From an uncultured Flavobacteriales bacterium (GTDB taxonomy: Bacteria > Bacteroidota > Bacteroidia > Flavobacteriales_D > Sanyastnellaceae): DNA of 64,000 nucleotides. The notes below the pieces were generated by a model that did no database searches, had not been told where the DNA came from, and saw only the letters and a list, made by a program, of their open reading frames with translations. Within the stretch, counting starts at the first letter, position 1; every line of letters starts with the position of its first letter. Of this stretch, positions 29,334 through 38,961 are shown piece after piece. Made by a program: the position numbers and the translations under genes. The stretch covers positions 1 to 64,000 of the forward strand of contig CASICO010000009.1 in assembly GCA_949373165.1 (NCBI GenBank). Reading direction: 5' to 3'.

Positions 29334-29995
29334 CCGTGGTGCCCACGCCCATCGGAAACCTTGGGGATTTCACCCCGCGGGCCATGGAGTCCATTGCGGC
29401 GTCAGATTTTGTCTTGGCCGAAGACACCCGGACGACGGGGTCGCTTTTGAGGCTCAAAGGCGTTGAGGCTCGGCTGAGGCCTTTCCACGCACACAACGAA
29501 CACAAGGTGTTGGAGGATGTTGTGGCGGCATTGCTTGCGGGAGCGCAGGCTTGTTTGTGCAGTGATGCGGGGACACCGGGCATTAGTGATCCTGGATTCC
29601 TCTTGGTTCGGGCCTGCATAGAAGCGGGCGTAGAGGTGATTTGCCTTCCGGGGGCAACCGCTTTCGTGCCGGCTTTGGTGGTCAGCGGATTGCCTTGTGA
29701 TCGGTTTGTCTACGAAGGGTTTTTGCCCCACAAAAAAGGCCGCATGACCCGGCTTAAAGCCTTGGCGGAAGAAAAGCGCACCACTGTACTTTATGAATCT
29801 CCCCACCGAATGGTGAAACTGCTGGGGGAGTTGGTGGCCCATTGTGGCCCAGACCGGATGATCAGCGTGAGCCGTGAACTGTCTAAAAAGTTCGAAGAGA
29901 CAGTGCGTGGAACCACAGCAGAAGTCCAAGCTCATTTTACTGAGCACGCGCCCAAAGGAGAGTTTGTGGTCGTGGTTGCAGGCCTGTCCGATTGA
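29327..29995 (+). CDS. rsmI: 16S rRNA (cytidine-2'-O)-methyltransferase RsmI
   Basis: A 222-residue tetrapyrrole-methylase-fold enzyme that 2'-O-methylates C1402 of 16S rRNA in the decoding centre. Motifs: VVPTPIGNLGDFTPRAME at the start, LAEDTRTTGSLL (about residue 30), CSDAGTPGISDPGFLLV (about 75-91), LPGATAFVPALVVSGLP (about 108-124), FLPHKKG and VLYESPHRM. The ATG at 29327 lies inside the end of the upstream gene and is preceded at 29311-29319 by AAAGGAGGT, a full Shine-Dalgarno match seven bases before the ATG. This is rare in a phylum that mostly does without SD pairing, though the stretch also codes for the upstream protein. Slightly shorter than E. coli RsmI because the C-terminal extension is absent. 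Confidence 0.93.
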   Translation: MLTVVPTPIGNLGDFTPRAMESIAASDFVLAEDTRTTGSLLRLKGVEARLRPFHAHNEHKVLEDVVAALLAGAQACLCSDAGTPGISDPGFLLVRACIEAGVEVICLPGATAFVPALVVSGLPCDRFVYEGFLPHKKGRMTRLKALAEEKRTTVLYESPHRMVKLLGELVAHCGPDRMISVSRELSKKFEETVRGTTAEVQAHFTEHAPKGEFVVVVAGLSD

Positions 29996-30000
29996 CCGGG

Positions 30001-31353
30001 TCAGAAGAGCACTTTCTGGAGGTCGCCTACACGGGTCACCTTCACCAGAGAAAGGCCTTTTGGTGGCGGTGGCTCATTGTTTCCGAGCCCGCTCACAACT
30101 AGCCGTTTCATGCCCATTTTCGCCGCCTCGGCCATGCGCTGTTCGATGCGGGCGACGGGCCGAACTTCTCCAGTCAATCCCACTTCACCGCACATGGCGG
30201 TTTTGGGGTCCAACGTGAGGTCCAGCGTGCTGCTTAGGATGGCGCCGACCACTGCGAGGTCAATCCCGGGATCTTCGAGTCGAATTCCCCCCGCCAAGTT
30301 TAAGAAGACGTCTGATGTACCCAGTTTGAAACCGCAGCGCTTTTCGAGCACCGCGAGCAGCATGTTGAGTCGCCGCAGGTTGTATCCCGTCGCCGACCGC
30401 TGAGGGGTGCCATAAACAGCACTGCTCACCAAGGCTTGGATTTCCACCGTAATGGGCCGTGCACCTTCGATGGCCACAGCGAGTGCGGTTCCACTGAGTC
30501 GAGAACCCGCGTCTCCGAGCAATGCGCCAGAGGGGTCGGTAACGGGATGTAAACCGTCACCACGCATTTCAAAAATTCCAATCTCTTGGGTGGACCCAAA
30601 TCGGTTTTTGACGGCCCTTAGGATGCGATAAGCGTGGTGTCTGTCCCCTTCAAACGTCAACACAACGTCCACCATGTGCTCGAGCACTTTGGGCCCTGCT
30701 ATGGCGCCTTCTTTGGTGATGTGACCAATGAGAACCACGGGAAGCTGAAGTGGCTTGGCGGCCAAAATGAGCTCTGCGGTGGACTCTCTCACTTGGGCCA
30801 CACTTCCCGGGGCACTCTCCACTCGCGGCGTATGGAGGGTTTGGATGGAGTCCACGAAAAGCAAGTCTGGTTTGTGCTCCTTGACCGCCTTCACGATGCC
30901 TTCAGTTGATGTTTCTGGGAGGATGAGCAGGTCTGGGCCCAAAAGACCCAATCTGTCGGCTCGCAATCGAACTTGCTCGGGGCTTTCCTCTCCAGAAACG
31001 TACAGCACTTTGCCCGCCGCTTTCATGGCGGTTTGCAGGCTCAATGTGGACTTTCCAATGCCGGGCTCACCTCCCAAAAGCACCAATGCGCCGGGCACCA
31101 AACCGCCACCAAGAACCCGGTCGAATTCGCTCTCGCCGGTTCCGATCCTGTGGCTGGTCTGTTCGGTGTAGTCTTGAAGGGGCCGTGCTTCTGCTACGCC
31201 AGCCGCAACGGCAGCCCGCTCCATGCGCGGATTTGCCGACTCTTTAAATTCATTGACGGTGTTCCAAGCCTTGCAGCTCGGGCATCGACCGACCCATTGA
31301 CCGGTCACGTGTCCGCAATCACTGCAAACGAAGTGCGTTCTGGCTTTTGCCAC
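30001..31353 (-). CDS. radA: DNA repair protein RadA (Sms)
   Basis: A 450-residue RadA of normal length, a RecA-like branch-migration helicase used in homologous recombination. In order: four-Cys zinc finger (FVCSDCGHVTGQWVGRCPSC, residues 8-27), Walker A GEPGIGKST (about 95-103), RadA KNRFGS motif (about 252-257) and the Lon-like C-terminal domain (AVAIEGARPITVEIQALVS onwards, GEVGLTGEVRPV). It starts nine bases after the end of the long T9SS gene on the same strand, so it may share that transcript. The 3' end meets rsmI tail to tail with five bases between stops. Confidence 0.96.
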   Translation of the reverse strand: MAKARTHFVCSDCGHVTGQWVGRCPSCKAWNTVNEFKESANPRMERAAVAAGVAEARPLQDYTEQTSHRIGTGESEFDRVLGGGLVPGALVLLGGEPGIGKSTLSLQTAMKAAGKVLYVSGEESPEQVRLRADRLGLLGPDLLILPETSTEGIVKAVKEHKPDLLFVDSIQTLHTPRVESAPGSVAQVRESTAELILAAKPLQLPVVLIGHITKEGAIAGPKVLEHMVDVVLTFEGDRHHAYRILRAVKNRFGSTQEIGIFEMRGDGLHPVTDPSGALLGDAGSRLSGTALAVAIEGARPITVEIQALVSSAVYGTPQRSATGYNLRRLNMLLAVLEKRCGFKLGTSDVFLNLAGGIRLEDPGIDLAVVGAILSSTLDLTLDPKTAMCGEVGLTGEVRPVARIEQRMAEAAKMGMKRLVVSGLGNNEPPPPKGLSLVKVTRVGDLQKVLF

Positions 31354-31362
31354 CTTTCCGAA

Positions 31363-34300
31363 TCAACGGGCAATCATGACATCTCCGCTGAAGTCCCGGC
31401 CATTGGGCAGGGTCAACAGGTAGTAGTGGGTTCCAGAAGACACGCCTCGGGCATCCCACTGGTTGTCGTAATTGTCGGAGTAGTAAACTTGGTTGCCCCA
31501 ACGGTCGTAAACAGCGAGGGTGGCCCCATTGTATTTCAGCAGGCCCTTGACTTCAAAGGTGTCGTTCTTTCCAAAAGACCCTTCGGCTGTTCCCGGGGTA
31601 AAAATGTTCGGGATGGTGATGTCACAGTTGTCCCACTCCACCTGCCACTCACTCCCTTGACCTCCTGTTGAACAGGGGTTGTATCCGGTTCCTGTGAGAA
31701 CGAGGGGGTAATTGTAATAGGAGGAATCCAAGATGCTTTGGAATTGTGCCGTGGTGAAAGTGACGTTGTCGCCGTTCAACCCAGGAATGATCACTGAGCT
31801 CGATGCTTGTCCTTGCACTTGTATGGTCCAGTTCCACTCGACAGCGTGTGTGCTGTTCAGCTCGAATGTATTGGGAATTTCAGGACACAGGAAGAGGGGT
31901 CCTTCGGAAGGAAGGATGGTGGGTTCGGGTGTGCCTAGGTCGACAGGATAGCCCATCCAAACAAAAGTGCTGTCGTCGAACGAGGTGCAGCCGAGGGGGT
32001 CTTCAAACGTGGCAGAGATCCAGGTTTCGTGATGGGGATTGAAGGTCGCGGTGTAGGTGTTGGCCACCGTGCCATCCTCCCAGGTTACCGTCCAGTCGTT
32101 GTCTGTCAAGGGGTCGATGAGCACCGTGTTTCCACCTTCGCAGTCCAAGCTATAGTTGGGAAGGGGGCTTGGAATGGGCACAAAGACTTGAACATCGGCG
32201 CAGGCTTCAGCTGTTCCACATTCATTGGTGGCCTCGATGCAATATTCTCCAGCTTCGTCTGTGGTTAAGATGAAACCGTTGGCGCCGTTGATGTTGCCAT
32301 TGTCGAGCGTCCATTGGAGGTCCACATCTATGGAGGGGTCTAGGCCTGCGTCAAGGGTCACTTCCACGCCATCTTCACAAACAACGACGTCCTCGAGCGC
32401 TGGATCCGCTTGATTTGAACTGATGATGGTGAACGGAAAATCAAATGTGCCGCACAAGTTGCTCAAGGTCACAGAGAGGTCGTATTCGCCAGGGTTGTTG
32501 AAGGAATACTCTGCAAAGAAACCTTGATCACTGTTGGCTTGTGGCCAATCAATGGGGTCAAGTGTGCCTTGGAAGGTGGTGTCCATTTGGAAGTTGGCCG
32601 CCTCACCGTCACACAAGAGGTAGGTGTCGTCGTCGATGAGGTTGGCGGCTGGGCCAATCAAGTTGCCTGTTGGCGTTGTGCTGGTTTCCATCGGGTAGCA
32701 GGCACTGTAACCACAGTTGTTGTCTGTGAAACAGACCTCGTAGAGGCCGAGTCCACTGGTCGGGGTAAAGAAGGTGTTGAATTCTGTGGGGTCAGAAAAG
32801 AAGCCAGAGCCTTGGCTCACGCTCCAAGAGCCTCCAACAGGATCTACAACACAGTCTGCTGTCGCGGAGTAAACGAGACCACCACCCGCGGGGAGGTCGT
32901 CTATTGGCTCAGGGTTGGCGGTTGTGCAGTTGTAGACCGTAAAGCTGAAATCGTCGACAGGTGCGTTTGAACCTGTGACCATGGTGATGTCCACCTGACT
33001 GCCCAGAGACACTTGGATGTCTGTGTGTGCGGTGAACACCTCAAAGCTGGCGAGAATAAACGTCTCAACATTGCCGTCGGCATCGGTGATGTTGACTTCA
33101 AGGTAATTGTCGCCTCCCCAGCCCGTGGACTCTGAAGAGACCATATAGATCAGCAGTGGGCCGGCATCTGGTGTCGTGTATCCACCTTCGAACTGAACAC
33201 TGTAAAGGCTGTCGCAGACTGGAGGGATGGTGATGTCTGGGATCACCTGAGTTACTTGTTCCACATTGAATACACGCTGCCCTTGGCAACCGTCGTCATT
33301 GGTGATGAGAATCCGGAAGGAACCTGGAGTCACGCCAATCGCGGTGTCACCAAGCTCAGTGGCGGGGACTACGATTTCACCACCGGCACCGTTCCAGTCT
33401 CCATCCCACTCGTACGTGACAAAGGAGTCCATGTCTGGGTCGCAAACTGTCACGATTGCAGTATCGTCGCCACAAATTGGGTTGGGTTCAATGCACACAT
33501 CTGGCAAGAAGTAAAGGCTTTGGTCAATGTAAAAACTCTGCGTCGCAGAGCAGCCAATGTCGAGCGATGCCGTGACGCTAAACGTCCCGCCAAATTCATA
33601 CGTGCATTCCGGTCCAAAGCATCCAAGCGACCAGAAGTAACTGTCATAGTCGTCGTTGCAGGTGATCGTGGTCTCCTGTCCGGAGCAGATGCTGAGGTCC
33701 CCTTCTACGGTGAGGGTGGGGAGTTCAACATCGAGCACTTGAACCACGTAATTCAATGCCGTCGTCGCCGCTGGCGTTCCGTCGTCAGTGGCGGTGATTT
33801 CGATGTTGTAAACACCGACGTTGCCGGTTGTACCTGCGAGATAGGCGTCCAAATAAGTGATGCCATTTTCCTCGTAGGTTCCGTTGTTGGTCAAGGCGGG
33901 AACATCGGAGATTTCAATGCTCACGGTCTGGTCCGATTCCGGCGCCAAAAATCCAATGTTCAGATCAAGGGTGTCGTTCAGACAGACAAACAAAGTGTCG
34001 GCACAACCATTGCCTGGGGTTGACGTGGGAATGGGCAATTGGTTTGGGTCTGAACCAGAAACATTGATGCAGAGGTCCTTTCCGTTCAGCCAGAGGCAAC
34101 CGTCTTGTTCGGCTTCACTGGCTCCATAGGGCCCGTTGTAGGTGTCGTCGGTGAAGTTGAAACGCCCGAATTGCACGAAATTGTCTTGGTTGTTTTGAAC
34201 GTCGACACCAACAGTTGCAGGGTCTGTTCCGCAGCACCCGCCACTGCCACCCACATCGCCGTGTGCCCACTGCATGTCTTCATAGCACATCTGCACATTG

Positions 34301-35007
34301 CCTGTTCCTCCACCAACGGCGACTGAGCCGTCTTCAGAAAAGACAATTTGATAGCTTACGGTACGCTCGTCGTGGTTATTGTAGTACCCAACATCCACCC
34401 AATTCACGTAAACAGCAGTCGGGGTAATGCGGTAAAAAATGTCGCCTGTCAGACGGTAGTCTGCATCTCCCCAATACCCAGCGATGATGTTGTAGTCTGA
34501 ATCAGGCAACTCTTCGGGTGTCCAATCAATGACCGGCTCAGTAAAGGAGATGAGGCCTTTGGAGTTGATGTAAAACTCATCGTACTCGATGCCGAAAAGG
34601 TTGAATGTGAAGGGAAGAGAAAGCGGTCCGTGCGAATAGTCCACATCAATGCCGGCACCGCCGGTGAATTGCTGCATTTCAGGCGTGATTTCGGTGTAGG
34701 TCCCGTCGGGCTCAATCCAACAATCACACTCGCCAGAACGCATCGAGCGCCGCTGCTTGTTCTGTTCCTTTTTTGCGTGGTATTCTGGGGTGTCCTGTCT
34801 GCGCTTGATCACGGCGATGACCGCTTCTTGATCATAACCTTCCCAATTCCGGTAGGCATCCCACTCACTGCGGTCCATCATCATAACCGCAAACTCGAAG
34901 CCTCCATACTTGTTGTACAGGGATTCGATTTCACTTGGAAGGGGAGCTTGGGCGTCGGATTGAAGAGAAACCGACAAAAAAGCAAGGGCGATGAGGAGAG
35001 CTCTCAT
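31363..35007 (-). CDS. Large type B T9SS cargo protein with nidogen-like and Ig-like domains
   Basis: A 1214-residue secreted protein in one intact frame. Signal peptide MRALLIALAFLSVSLQSDAQ. After a short helical segment (KKEQNKQRRSMRSGECDCWI) comes a nidogen-like domain around residues 95-300, marked by SLPFTFNLFGIEYDEFYIN, GLISFTEPVIDW, IIAGYWGDADYR and AVYVNWVDVGYY. A Cys-rich series of Ig/PKD-like units follows (e.g. SICSGQETTITC, CDPDMDSFVTYEWDGDWN, VVCEDGVEVTLDAG). The C-terminal 85 residues are a type B sorting domain: IPNIFTPGTAEGSFGKNDTF, LAVYDRWGNQVYYSD, SSGTHYYLLTL and the end VMIAR. It is probably anchored at or released from the cell surface; substrate and role are unknown. Its promoter should lie in the 169-base gap shared with lepA. 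Confidence 0.86.
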   Translation of the reverse strand: MRALLIALAFLSVSLQSDAQAPLPSEIESLYNKYGGFEFAVMMMDRSEWDAYRNWEGYDQEAVIAVIKRRQDTPEYHAKKEQNKQRRSMRSGECDCWIEPDGTYTEITPEMQQFTGGAGIDVDYSHGPLSLPFTFNLFGIEYDEFYINSKGLISFTEPVIDWTPEELPDSDYNIIAGYWGDADYRLTGDIFYRITPTAVYVNWVDVGYYNNHDERTVSYQIVFSEDGSVAVGGGTGNVQMCYEDMQWAHGDVGGSGGCCGTDPATVGVDVQNNQDNFVQFGRFNFTDDTYNGPYGASEAEQDGCLWLNGKDLCINVSGSDPNQLPIPTSTPGNGCADTLFVCLNDTLDLNIGFLAPESDQTVSIEISDVPALTNNGTYEENGITYLDAYLAGTTGNVGVYNIEITATDDGTPAATTALNYVVQVLDVELPTLTVEGDLSICSGQETTITCNDDYDSYFWSLGCFGPECTYEFGGTFSVTASLDIGCSATQSFYIDQSLYFLPDVCIEPNPICGDDTAIVTVCDPDMDSFVTYEWDGDWNGAGGEIVVPATELGDTAIGVTPGSFRILITNDDGCQGQRVFNVEQVTQVIPDITIPPVCDSLYSVQFEGGYTTPDAGPLLIYMVSSESTGWGGDNYLEVNITDADGNVETFILASFEVFTAHTDIQVSLGSQVDITMVTGSNAPVDDFSFTVYNCTTANPEPIDDLPAGGGLVYSATADCVVDPVGGSWSVSQGSGFFSDPTEFNTFFTPTSGLGLYEVCFTDNNCGYSACYPMETSTTPTGNLIGPAANLIDDDTYLLCDGEAANFQMDTTFQGTLDPIDWPQANSDQGFFAEYSFNNPGEYDLSVTLSNLCGTFDFPFTIISSNQADPALEDVVVCEDGVEVTLDAGLDPSIDVDLQWTLDNGNINGANGFILTTDEAGEYCIEATNECGTAEACADVQVFVPIPSPLPNYSLDCEGGNTVLIDPLTDNDWTVTWEDGTVANTYTATFNPHHETWISATFEDPLGCTSFDDSTFVWMGYPVDLGTPEPTILPSEGPLFLCPEIPNTFELNSTHAVEWNWTIQVQGQASSSVIIPGLNGDNVTFTTAQFQSILDSSYYNYPLVLTGTGYNPCSTGGQGSEWQVEWDNCDITIPNIFTPGTAEGSFGKNDTFEVKGLLKYNGATLAVYDRWGNQVYYSDNYDNQWDARGVSSGTHYYLLTLPNGRDFSGDVMIAR

Positions 35008-35176
35008 TGGATGTTGTGATTCACGCGAGGGGGCTAAATATACTGAACAGCATGGCCTAAACGCGACTAGAAAGCAAAGGTTGAGCGGGTAAAGTGTATC
35101 TCAACGTGAGAAAACAACAATTTGGGGGCCCCTATGTCCCTTTTGAGGGCCGGCGCAGGCGTACTTTAGAGGCTCC

Positions 35177-36964
35177 ATGAAGAACACCCGCAACTTCTGC
35201 ATCATTGCTCACATTGACCACGGAAAGAGCACCTTGGCCGATCGTCTTCTTCAGGCGACCGGAACGGTGAACGAGCGTCAGTTGCAAGAGCAGACCTTGG
35301 ACGACATGGACATCGAAAGGGAGCGTGGCATTACGATCAAAAGCCACGCCATTCAGATGAAGTACACACAAGGGGGGCAGGAATACGTGCTCAATTTGAT
35401 TGACACCCCGGGTCACGTAGATTTCAGTTACGAGGTCAGCAGGTCCATCGCTGCTTGCGAAGGGGCTTTGCTGATTGTGGACGCCACGCAGGGCATTGAG
35501 GCGCAAACCATTTCGAATTTGTACCTCGCCATTGAGCACGATTTGGAAATCATTCCAGTCCTGAACAAGATGGACTTGCCCAGTGCAGACCCGGAGGAGG
35601 TGATGGACCAGATAGTCGACTTGATTGGTTGTGGTGTGGACGACATCTTGCCAGCCAGCGGAAAGACGGGGTTGGGCGTAGATAAAATTCTCGAGGCCAT
35701 CGTTGAACGTGTCCCGGCTCCGAAGGGAGACGAAAAAGAGCCTTTTCAAGCCATGGTGTTTGATTCAGTGTTCAATTCATTCCGTGGAATCATTGCATAC
35801 TACAGGGTGTTGAACGGGGAGATTAAAAAAGGAGACCGCGTGCGGTTTTTCAACACTGGAAAGGAATACAACGCAGATGAAGTTGGCGTCTTGGGCATGG
35901 ATCTGATTCCGCAACAGGTGGTGTCTACAGGCAATGTGGGCTACATCATTTCGGGAATTAAAGACGCAAAAGAGGTCAAAGTGGGGGACACCCTCACCTC
36001 GGCAAGTCGGCCGTGCGAGTCGGCCGTTCAAGGTTTCGAGGACGTGAAGCCAATGGTTTTCGCGGGCATTTATCCCGTGGACACAGAAGACTACGAAGAG
36101 CTTCGCTACAGCATGGAGAAGCTCCAGCTCAATGACGCATCTCTGGTTTTTGAACCTGAGAGCTCAGCGGCGTTGGGCTTTGGATTCCGCTGTGGGTTCC
36201 TTGGCATGCTTCACATGGAGATTGTGCAGGAGCGGCTAGAACGAGAGTTCAACATGGTGGTGATCACCACCGTTCCAAACGTGAGCTACATCTGCCACCC
36301 AAAGAAGGGGGATCCTTTGGTGATCAACAACCCCTCTGAGCTGCCTGACCCCAGCAAGTTGGACCATGTTGAAGAGCCCTTCATTAAGGCGCAGATCATC
36401 ACGAAATCTGAATATGTCGGGGCCATCATGTCCTTGTGCATTGGCAAGCGAGGGGTGCTTCACAACCAAGTGTATCTGACTTCAGACCGCGTTGAGTTGA
36501 CCTTCTCAATGCCGTTGGGCGAGATCGTATTTGATTTTTACGACAAGCTGAAGAGTGTGTCTCGGGGTTATGCCTCGTTCGATTATTTCCCGGAGAGTTA
36601 CCAGCCTTCTCAGTTGGTCAAATTGGACATTTTGATCAATGGAGATCAAGTGGACGCCCTCTCCGCGCTGGTGCACCGTTCAAACGCGTTTGAATTGGGC
36701 AAGAAGATTTGTGCCAAACTGAAAGAGCTGATTCCCCGCCAGCAGTTTTTGATTGCATTGCAGGCCGCCATCGGAGCCAAAATCATTGCCCGTGAGACCA
36801 TCAAGCCAGTCAGAAAGGACGTGACGGCGAAGTGTTACGGCGGTGACATTACACGGAAGCGAAAGCTGCTTGAGAAGCAGAAAAAAGGCAAGAAGCGAAT
36901 GCGTCAAGTGGGTTCCGTCGAGGTTCCGCAGGAGGCATTCCTTGCCGTCTTGAAGCTGGACTGA
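35177..36964 (+). CDS. lepA: Elongation factor 4 (LepA)
   Basis: A 595-residue LepA/EF4, a translational GTPase that acts on stalled or mis-translocated ribosomes and in 30S biogenesis. GTPase motifs: HIDHGKST (residues 11-18), RERGITI (about 51-57), DTPGHVDF (about 76-83), NKMDLPSA (about 130). Domain IV and the EF4-specific C-terminus end with [30 protein letters not shown], which contains the family's signature. The length is typical. An imperfect promoter-like pair, TTTG (35142) and TACTTTAG (35162), lies directly before the ATG, which would give a very short leader; this is weak. Confidence 0.97.
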   Translation: MKNTRNFCIIAHIDHGKSTLADRLLQATGTVNERQLQEQTLDDMDIERERGITIKSHAIQMKYTQGGQEYVLNLIDTPGHVDFSYEVSRSIAACEGALLIVDATQGIEAQTISNLYLAIEHDLEIIPVLNKMDLPSADPEEVMDQIVDLIGCGVDDILPASGKTGLGVDKILEAIVERVPAPKGDEKEPFQAMVFDSVFNSFRGIIAYYRVLNGEIKKGDRVRFFNTGKEYNADEVGVLGMDLIPQQVVSTGNVGYIISGIKDAKEVKVGDTLTSASRPCESAVQGFEDVKPMVFAGIYPVDTEDYEELRYSMEKLQLNDASLVFEPESSAALGFGFRCGFLGMLHMEIVQERLEREFNMVVITTVPNVSYICHPKKGDPLVINNPSELPDPSKLDHVEEPFIKAQIITKSEYVGAIMSLCIGKRGVLHNQVYLTSDRVELTFSMPLGEIVFDFYDKLKSVSRGYASFDYFPESYQPSQLVKLDILINGDQVDALSALVHRSNAFELGKKICAKLKELIPRQQFLIALQAAIGAKIIARETIKPVRKDVTAKCYGGDITRKRKLLEKQKKGKKRMRQVGSVEVPQEAFLAVLKLD

Positions 36965-36976
36965 CCTCAGGGTGAT

Positions 36977-38038
36977 TTAAGCCTGGCCATTGGCCAGCTT
37001 GTTCTTGTTGGCCAATTGGCCGCAAGCCGCGTCAATGTCCTCACCGCGAGATCGCCGGACGTTGACCACCATATTGAATTTGTTCTCTAGGACATCTCGG
37101 AATTCATCCGTTTTTGTGGCGTCCGCTTTCTGAAACGCGGCGTCGTCAATCGGATTGTATTCAATCAAGTTCACCTTGCAGGGGACGCAGGAGGCGAAAC
37201 GAGCCAAGTCACGGGCGTCTTCAACGTCATCGTTGAAACCGCCCAGAAGAATGTACTCGAAGGTGACCCGGGTGCCTGTTTTTTCGTGGAAATGGACGAG
37301 GGCATCTCTCAACCGGGAGAGGTCATTGGTCTCGTTGATCTCCATGATCTGATTTCGTTTCTCATCCTGTGCGGCATGCAGGCTGAGGGCCAAGTTGAAC
37401 TTGACTTCGTCGTCTCCTAGCTTGTGGATCATTTTGGCAATGCCAGCCGTGGAAACCGTGATTCTTTTCGGGCTCATCCCCAACCCCGGGGTTCCGGTAA
37501 TTCGGTCCACTGACTCGAGGACATTCCGGTAATTGAGCAAGGGTTCTCCCATGCCCATGTAAACGATGTTGGTGAGGGCGTGCTGGTGATGCCTTTCGGC
37601 CAGGCGTGCAATGTGTCGGACTTGGTCCACGATTTCTCCTGCCGTCAAGTTTCGCAAAAGCTTGAGGCGCCCGGTTGCACAAAAAGCACAGGACAAACTG
37701 CATCCCACTTGGCTGCTAATGCAAGCCGTCATTCGGTCTCTGGCGGGAATCAAGACCCCTTCCACCACTTTCCCAGGCTCGATTGGGAACGCGCATTTTA
37801 CGGTTCCGTCTCGGCTGACTTGCTCTTCTTCTGGAGCAATAGAGCTCAGTGAATAGGTGCCACTCAGGGATTCTCTAAGGCCCTGAGGAAGGTTGGTCAT
37901 TTCCGAGAACCCCTTGGCCCCCTTGGTCCAGATCCACTCAGAGATCTGTTTGCTTCTGAATGCGGGCTGACCCAATTCGACCAAGGCTGCACGGAGTGCA
38001 TCATCGTCGAGGGTTCGGATGTCGGTCATCGCGGTCAT
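36977..38038 (-). CDS. rlmN: Dual-specificity RNA methyltransferase RlmN
   Basis: A 353-residue radical SAM enzyme that makes m2A in 23S rRNA (A2503) and tRNA (A37). The radical SAM cluster motif is CSLSCAFCATG (CxxxCxxC, about residues 115-125). VYMGMGEPLLNYRNVLESV and RITVSTAGI follow, and the resolving Cys is in DIDAACGQL near the C-terminus. The N-terminus carries the FRSKQISEWIW helix-hairpin motif. The start is 38038 (MTAMTDIRTL) or 38029. A TAACTTCG element, one mismatch from TAnnTTTG, sits seven bases before the first ATG. The last bases contain a hairpin-forming CTGGCC/GGCCAG. Confidence 0.96.
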   Translation of the reverse strand: MTAMTDIRTLDDDALRAALVELGQPAFRSKQISEWIWTKGAKGFSEMTNLPQGLRESLSGTYSLSSIAPEEEQVSRDGTVKCAFPIEPGKVVEGVLIPARDRMTACISSQVGCSLSCAFCATGRLKLLRNLTAGEIVDQVRHIARLAERHHQHALTNIVYMGMGEPLLNYRNVLESVDRITGTPGLGMSPKRITVSTAGIAKMIHKLGDDEVKFNLALSLHAAQDEKRNQIMEINETNDLSRLRDALVHFHEKTGTRVTFEYILLGGFNDDVEDARDLARFASCVPCKVNLIEYNPIDDAAFQKADATKTDEFRDVLENKFNMVVNVRRSRGEDIDAACGQLANKNKLANGQA

Positions 38039-38074
38039 GGTGCCGCGAAGTTAGGTTCGATATCCCCGGGAGTT

Positions 38075-38839
38075 TTATGCCAAGGCAGCATCAAAACCTC
38101 CACCGGTGTCGTTGCCAGAGAGCAATTCGGCCATTCGCCGACGAAGGTCCTCTCTTTTGCGGACGGCCAAGGCGATCTCTTTGCCGTTGACCAAGGTGAT
38201 GGAGTTCGTCCGATAGTTGCACTGACGGATTTTATTCAGGTGCACCAATTGGCTGTTGTGGACCCGTACAAATTTAGAATTGTCAATGAGGCTCTCCACG
38301 TACTTCAAGTTCTTAGAGACCATGAGACGTGAACCATCAGACTTGTAAATACAAGCATAGCTTCCGCTGGCCTCGACGTGAAGGATTTCTGAATGCCGAA
38401 TAAAGTGCCGTTGTCCAGAAGTGGTGATTTCTAGCTTTCTGTGAAAGTCTCCGTTCTCCAGCATCTTGATTCGGAAGTGTTCACGAATCCGGTCAGCACA
38501 ACTCTTCAAGTCGACCGCGTCGACGGGCTTGAGTAAGTAGTCGAAAGCTTGACGACGAATGGCGTCAATGGCATAGTCTTGGTAGGTCGTGTAGAAGACC
38601 ACGTAAAATTCTCTGTCATCGAAACGATCGATCAAATCAAGCCCAGATTCAAAGGGCATGCGGATGTCGACAAAAACGATGTGGGGACGGCCGTTGCGGA
38701 TGGCGTCGTAGCCTATTCGGGCGTTCGGTGCTTGGTCAATGACACGGATGAACGGACAGTGTCGTTCAATCTGACTGTGCAGTACCTCACGGGCGGGCGC
38801 TTCATCATCAACGATGATGGCATCGAGCTGAGCATTCAT
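38075..38839 (-). CDS. LytTR-family response regulator
   Basis: A 254-residue two-domain transcription regulator. The N-terminal receiver domain has the acidic pair VDDE (about residues 9-12), the phospho-acceptor Asp in VFVDIRMPFESG (about 55) and the conserved Lys in YLLKPVD (about 105). The C-terminal LytTR DNA-binding domain (about 140-240) has ILHVEASGSYACIY and VRVHNSQLVHLNKI. Such regulators are usually paired with a LytS/His_kinase-type sensor; none is adjacent, so it is an orphan within this window. The start at 38839 (MNAQLDAI) is the family-like one. A complete promoter at 38928-38896 rules out the longest reading from 38908. Confidence 0.9.
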   Translation of the reverse strand: MNAQLDAIIVDDEAPAREVLHSQIERHCPFIRVIDQAPNARIGYDAIRNGRPHIVFVDIRMPFESGLDLIDRFDDREFYVVFYTTYQDYAIDAIRRQAFDYLLKPVDAVDLKSCADRIREHFRIKMLENGDFHRKLEITTSGQRHFIRHSEILHVEASGSYACIYKSDGSRLMVSKNLKYVESLIDNSKFVRVHNSQLVHLNKIRQCNYRTNSITLVNGKEIALAVRKREDLRRRMAELLSGNDTGGGFDAALA

Positions 38840-38895
38840 GGGCGGACGATTTGGTTGTAGCATCACAAGAATCATTTCTTGCAAGCCTACAAAAT

Positions 38896-38928
38896 CAAAT
38901 ATACGCATTCGACTCGGTAAAAAGCAAA
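38896..38928 (-). promoter_or_regulatory. Bacteroidota-type promoter of the LytTR regulator gene
   Basis: On the minus strand TTTG (38928-38925) is followed after 21 bases by TATATTTG (38903-38896). This matches both the -33 and -7 elements of the Bacteroidota primary sigma factor at a normal spacing. Transcription would start near 38889, about 50 bases before the chosen ATG. Confidence 0.7.
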
Positions 38929-38961
38929 TTCGCAGACGTTGTATTGTGTTTTGTAGTCGTT

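Noticed and set aside
36983..36997. CTGGCC/GGCCAG hairpin between lepA and rlmN as a bidirectional terminator
   Set aside because: Perfect six-pair stem but no T run on either strand, and it lies in rlmN coding sequence.
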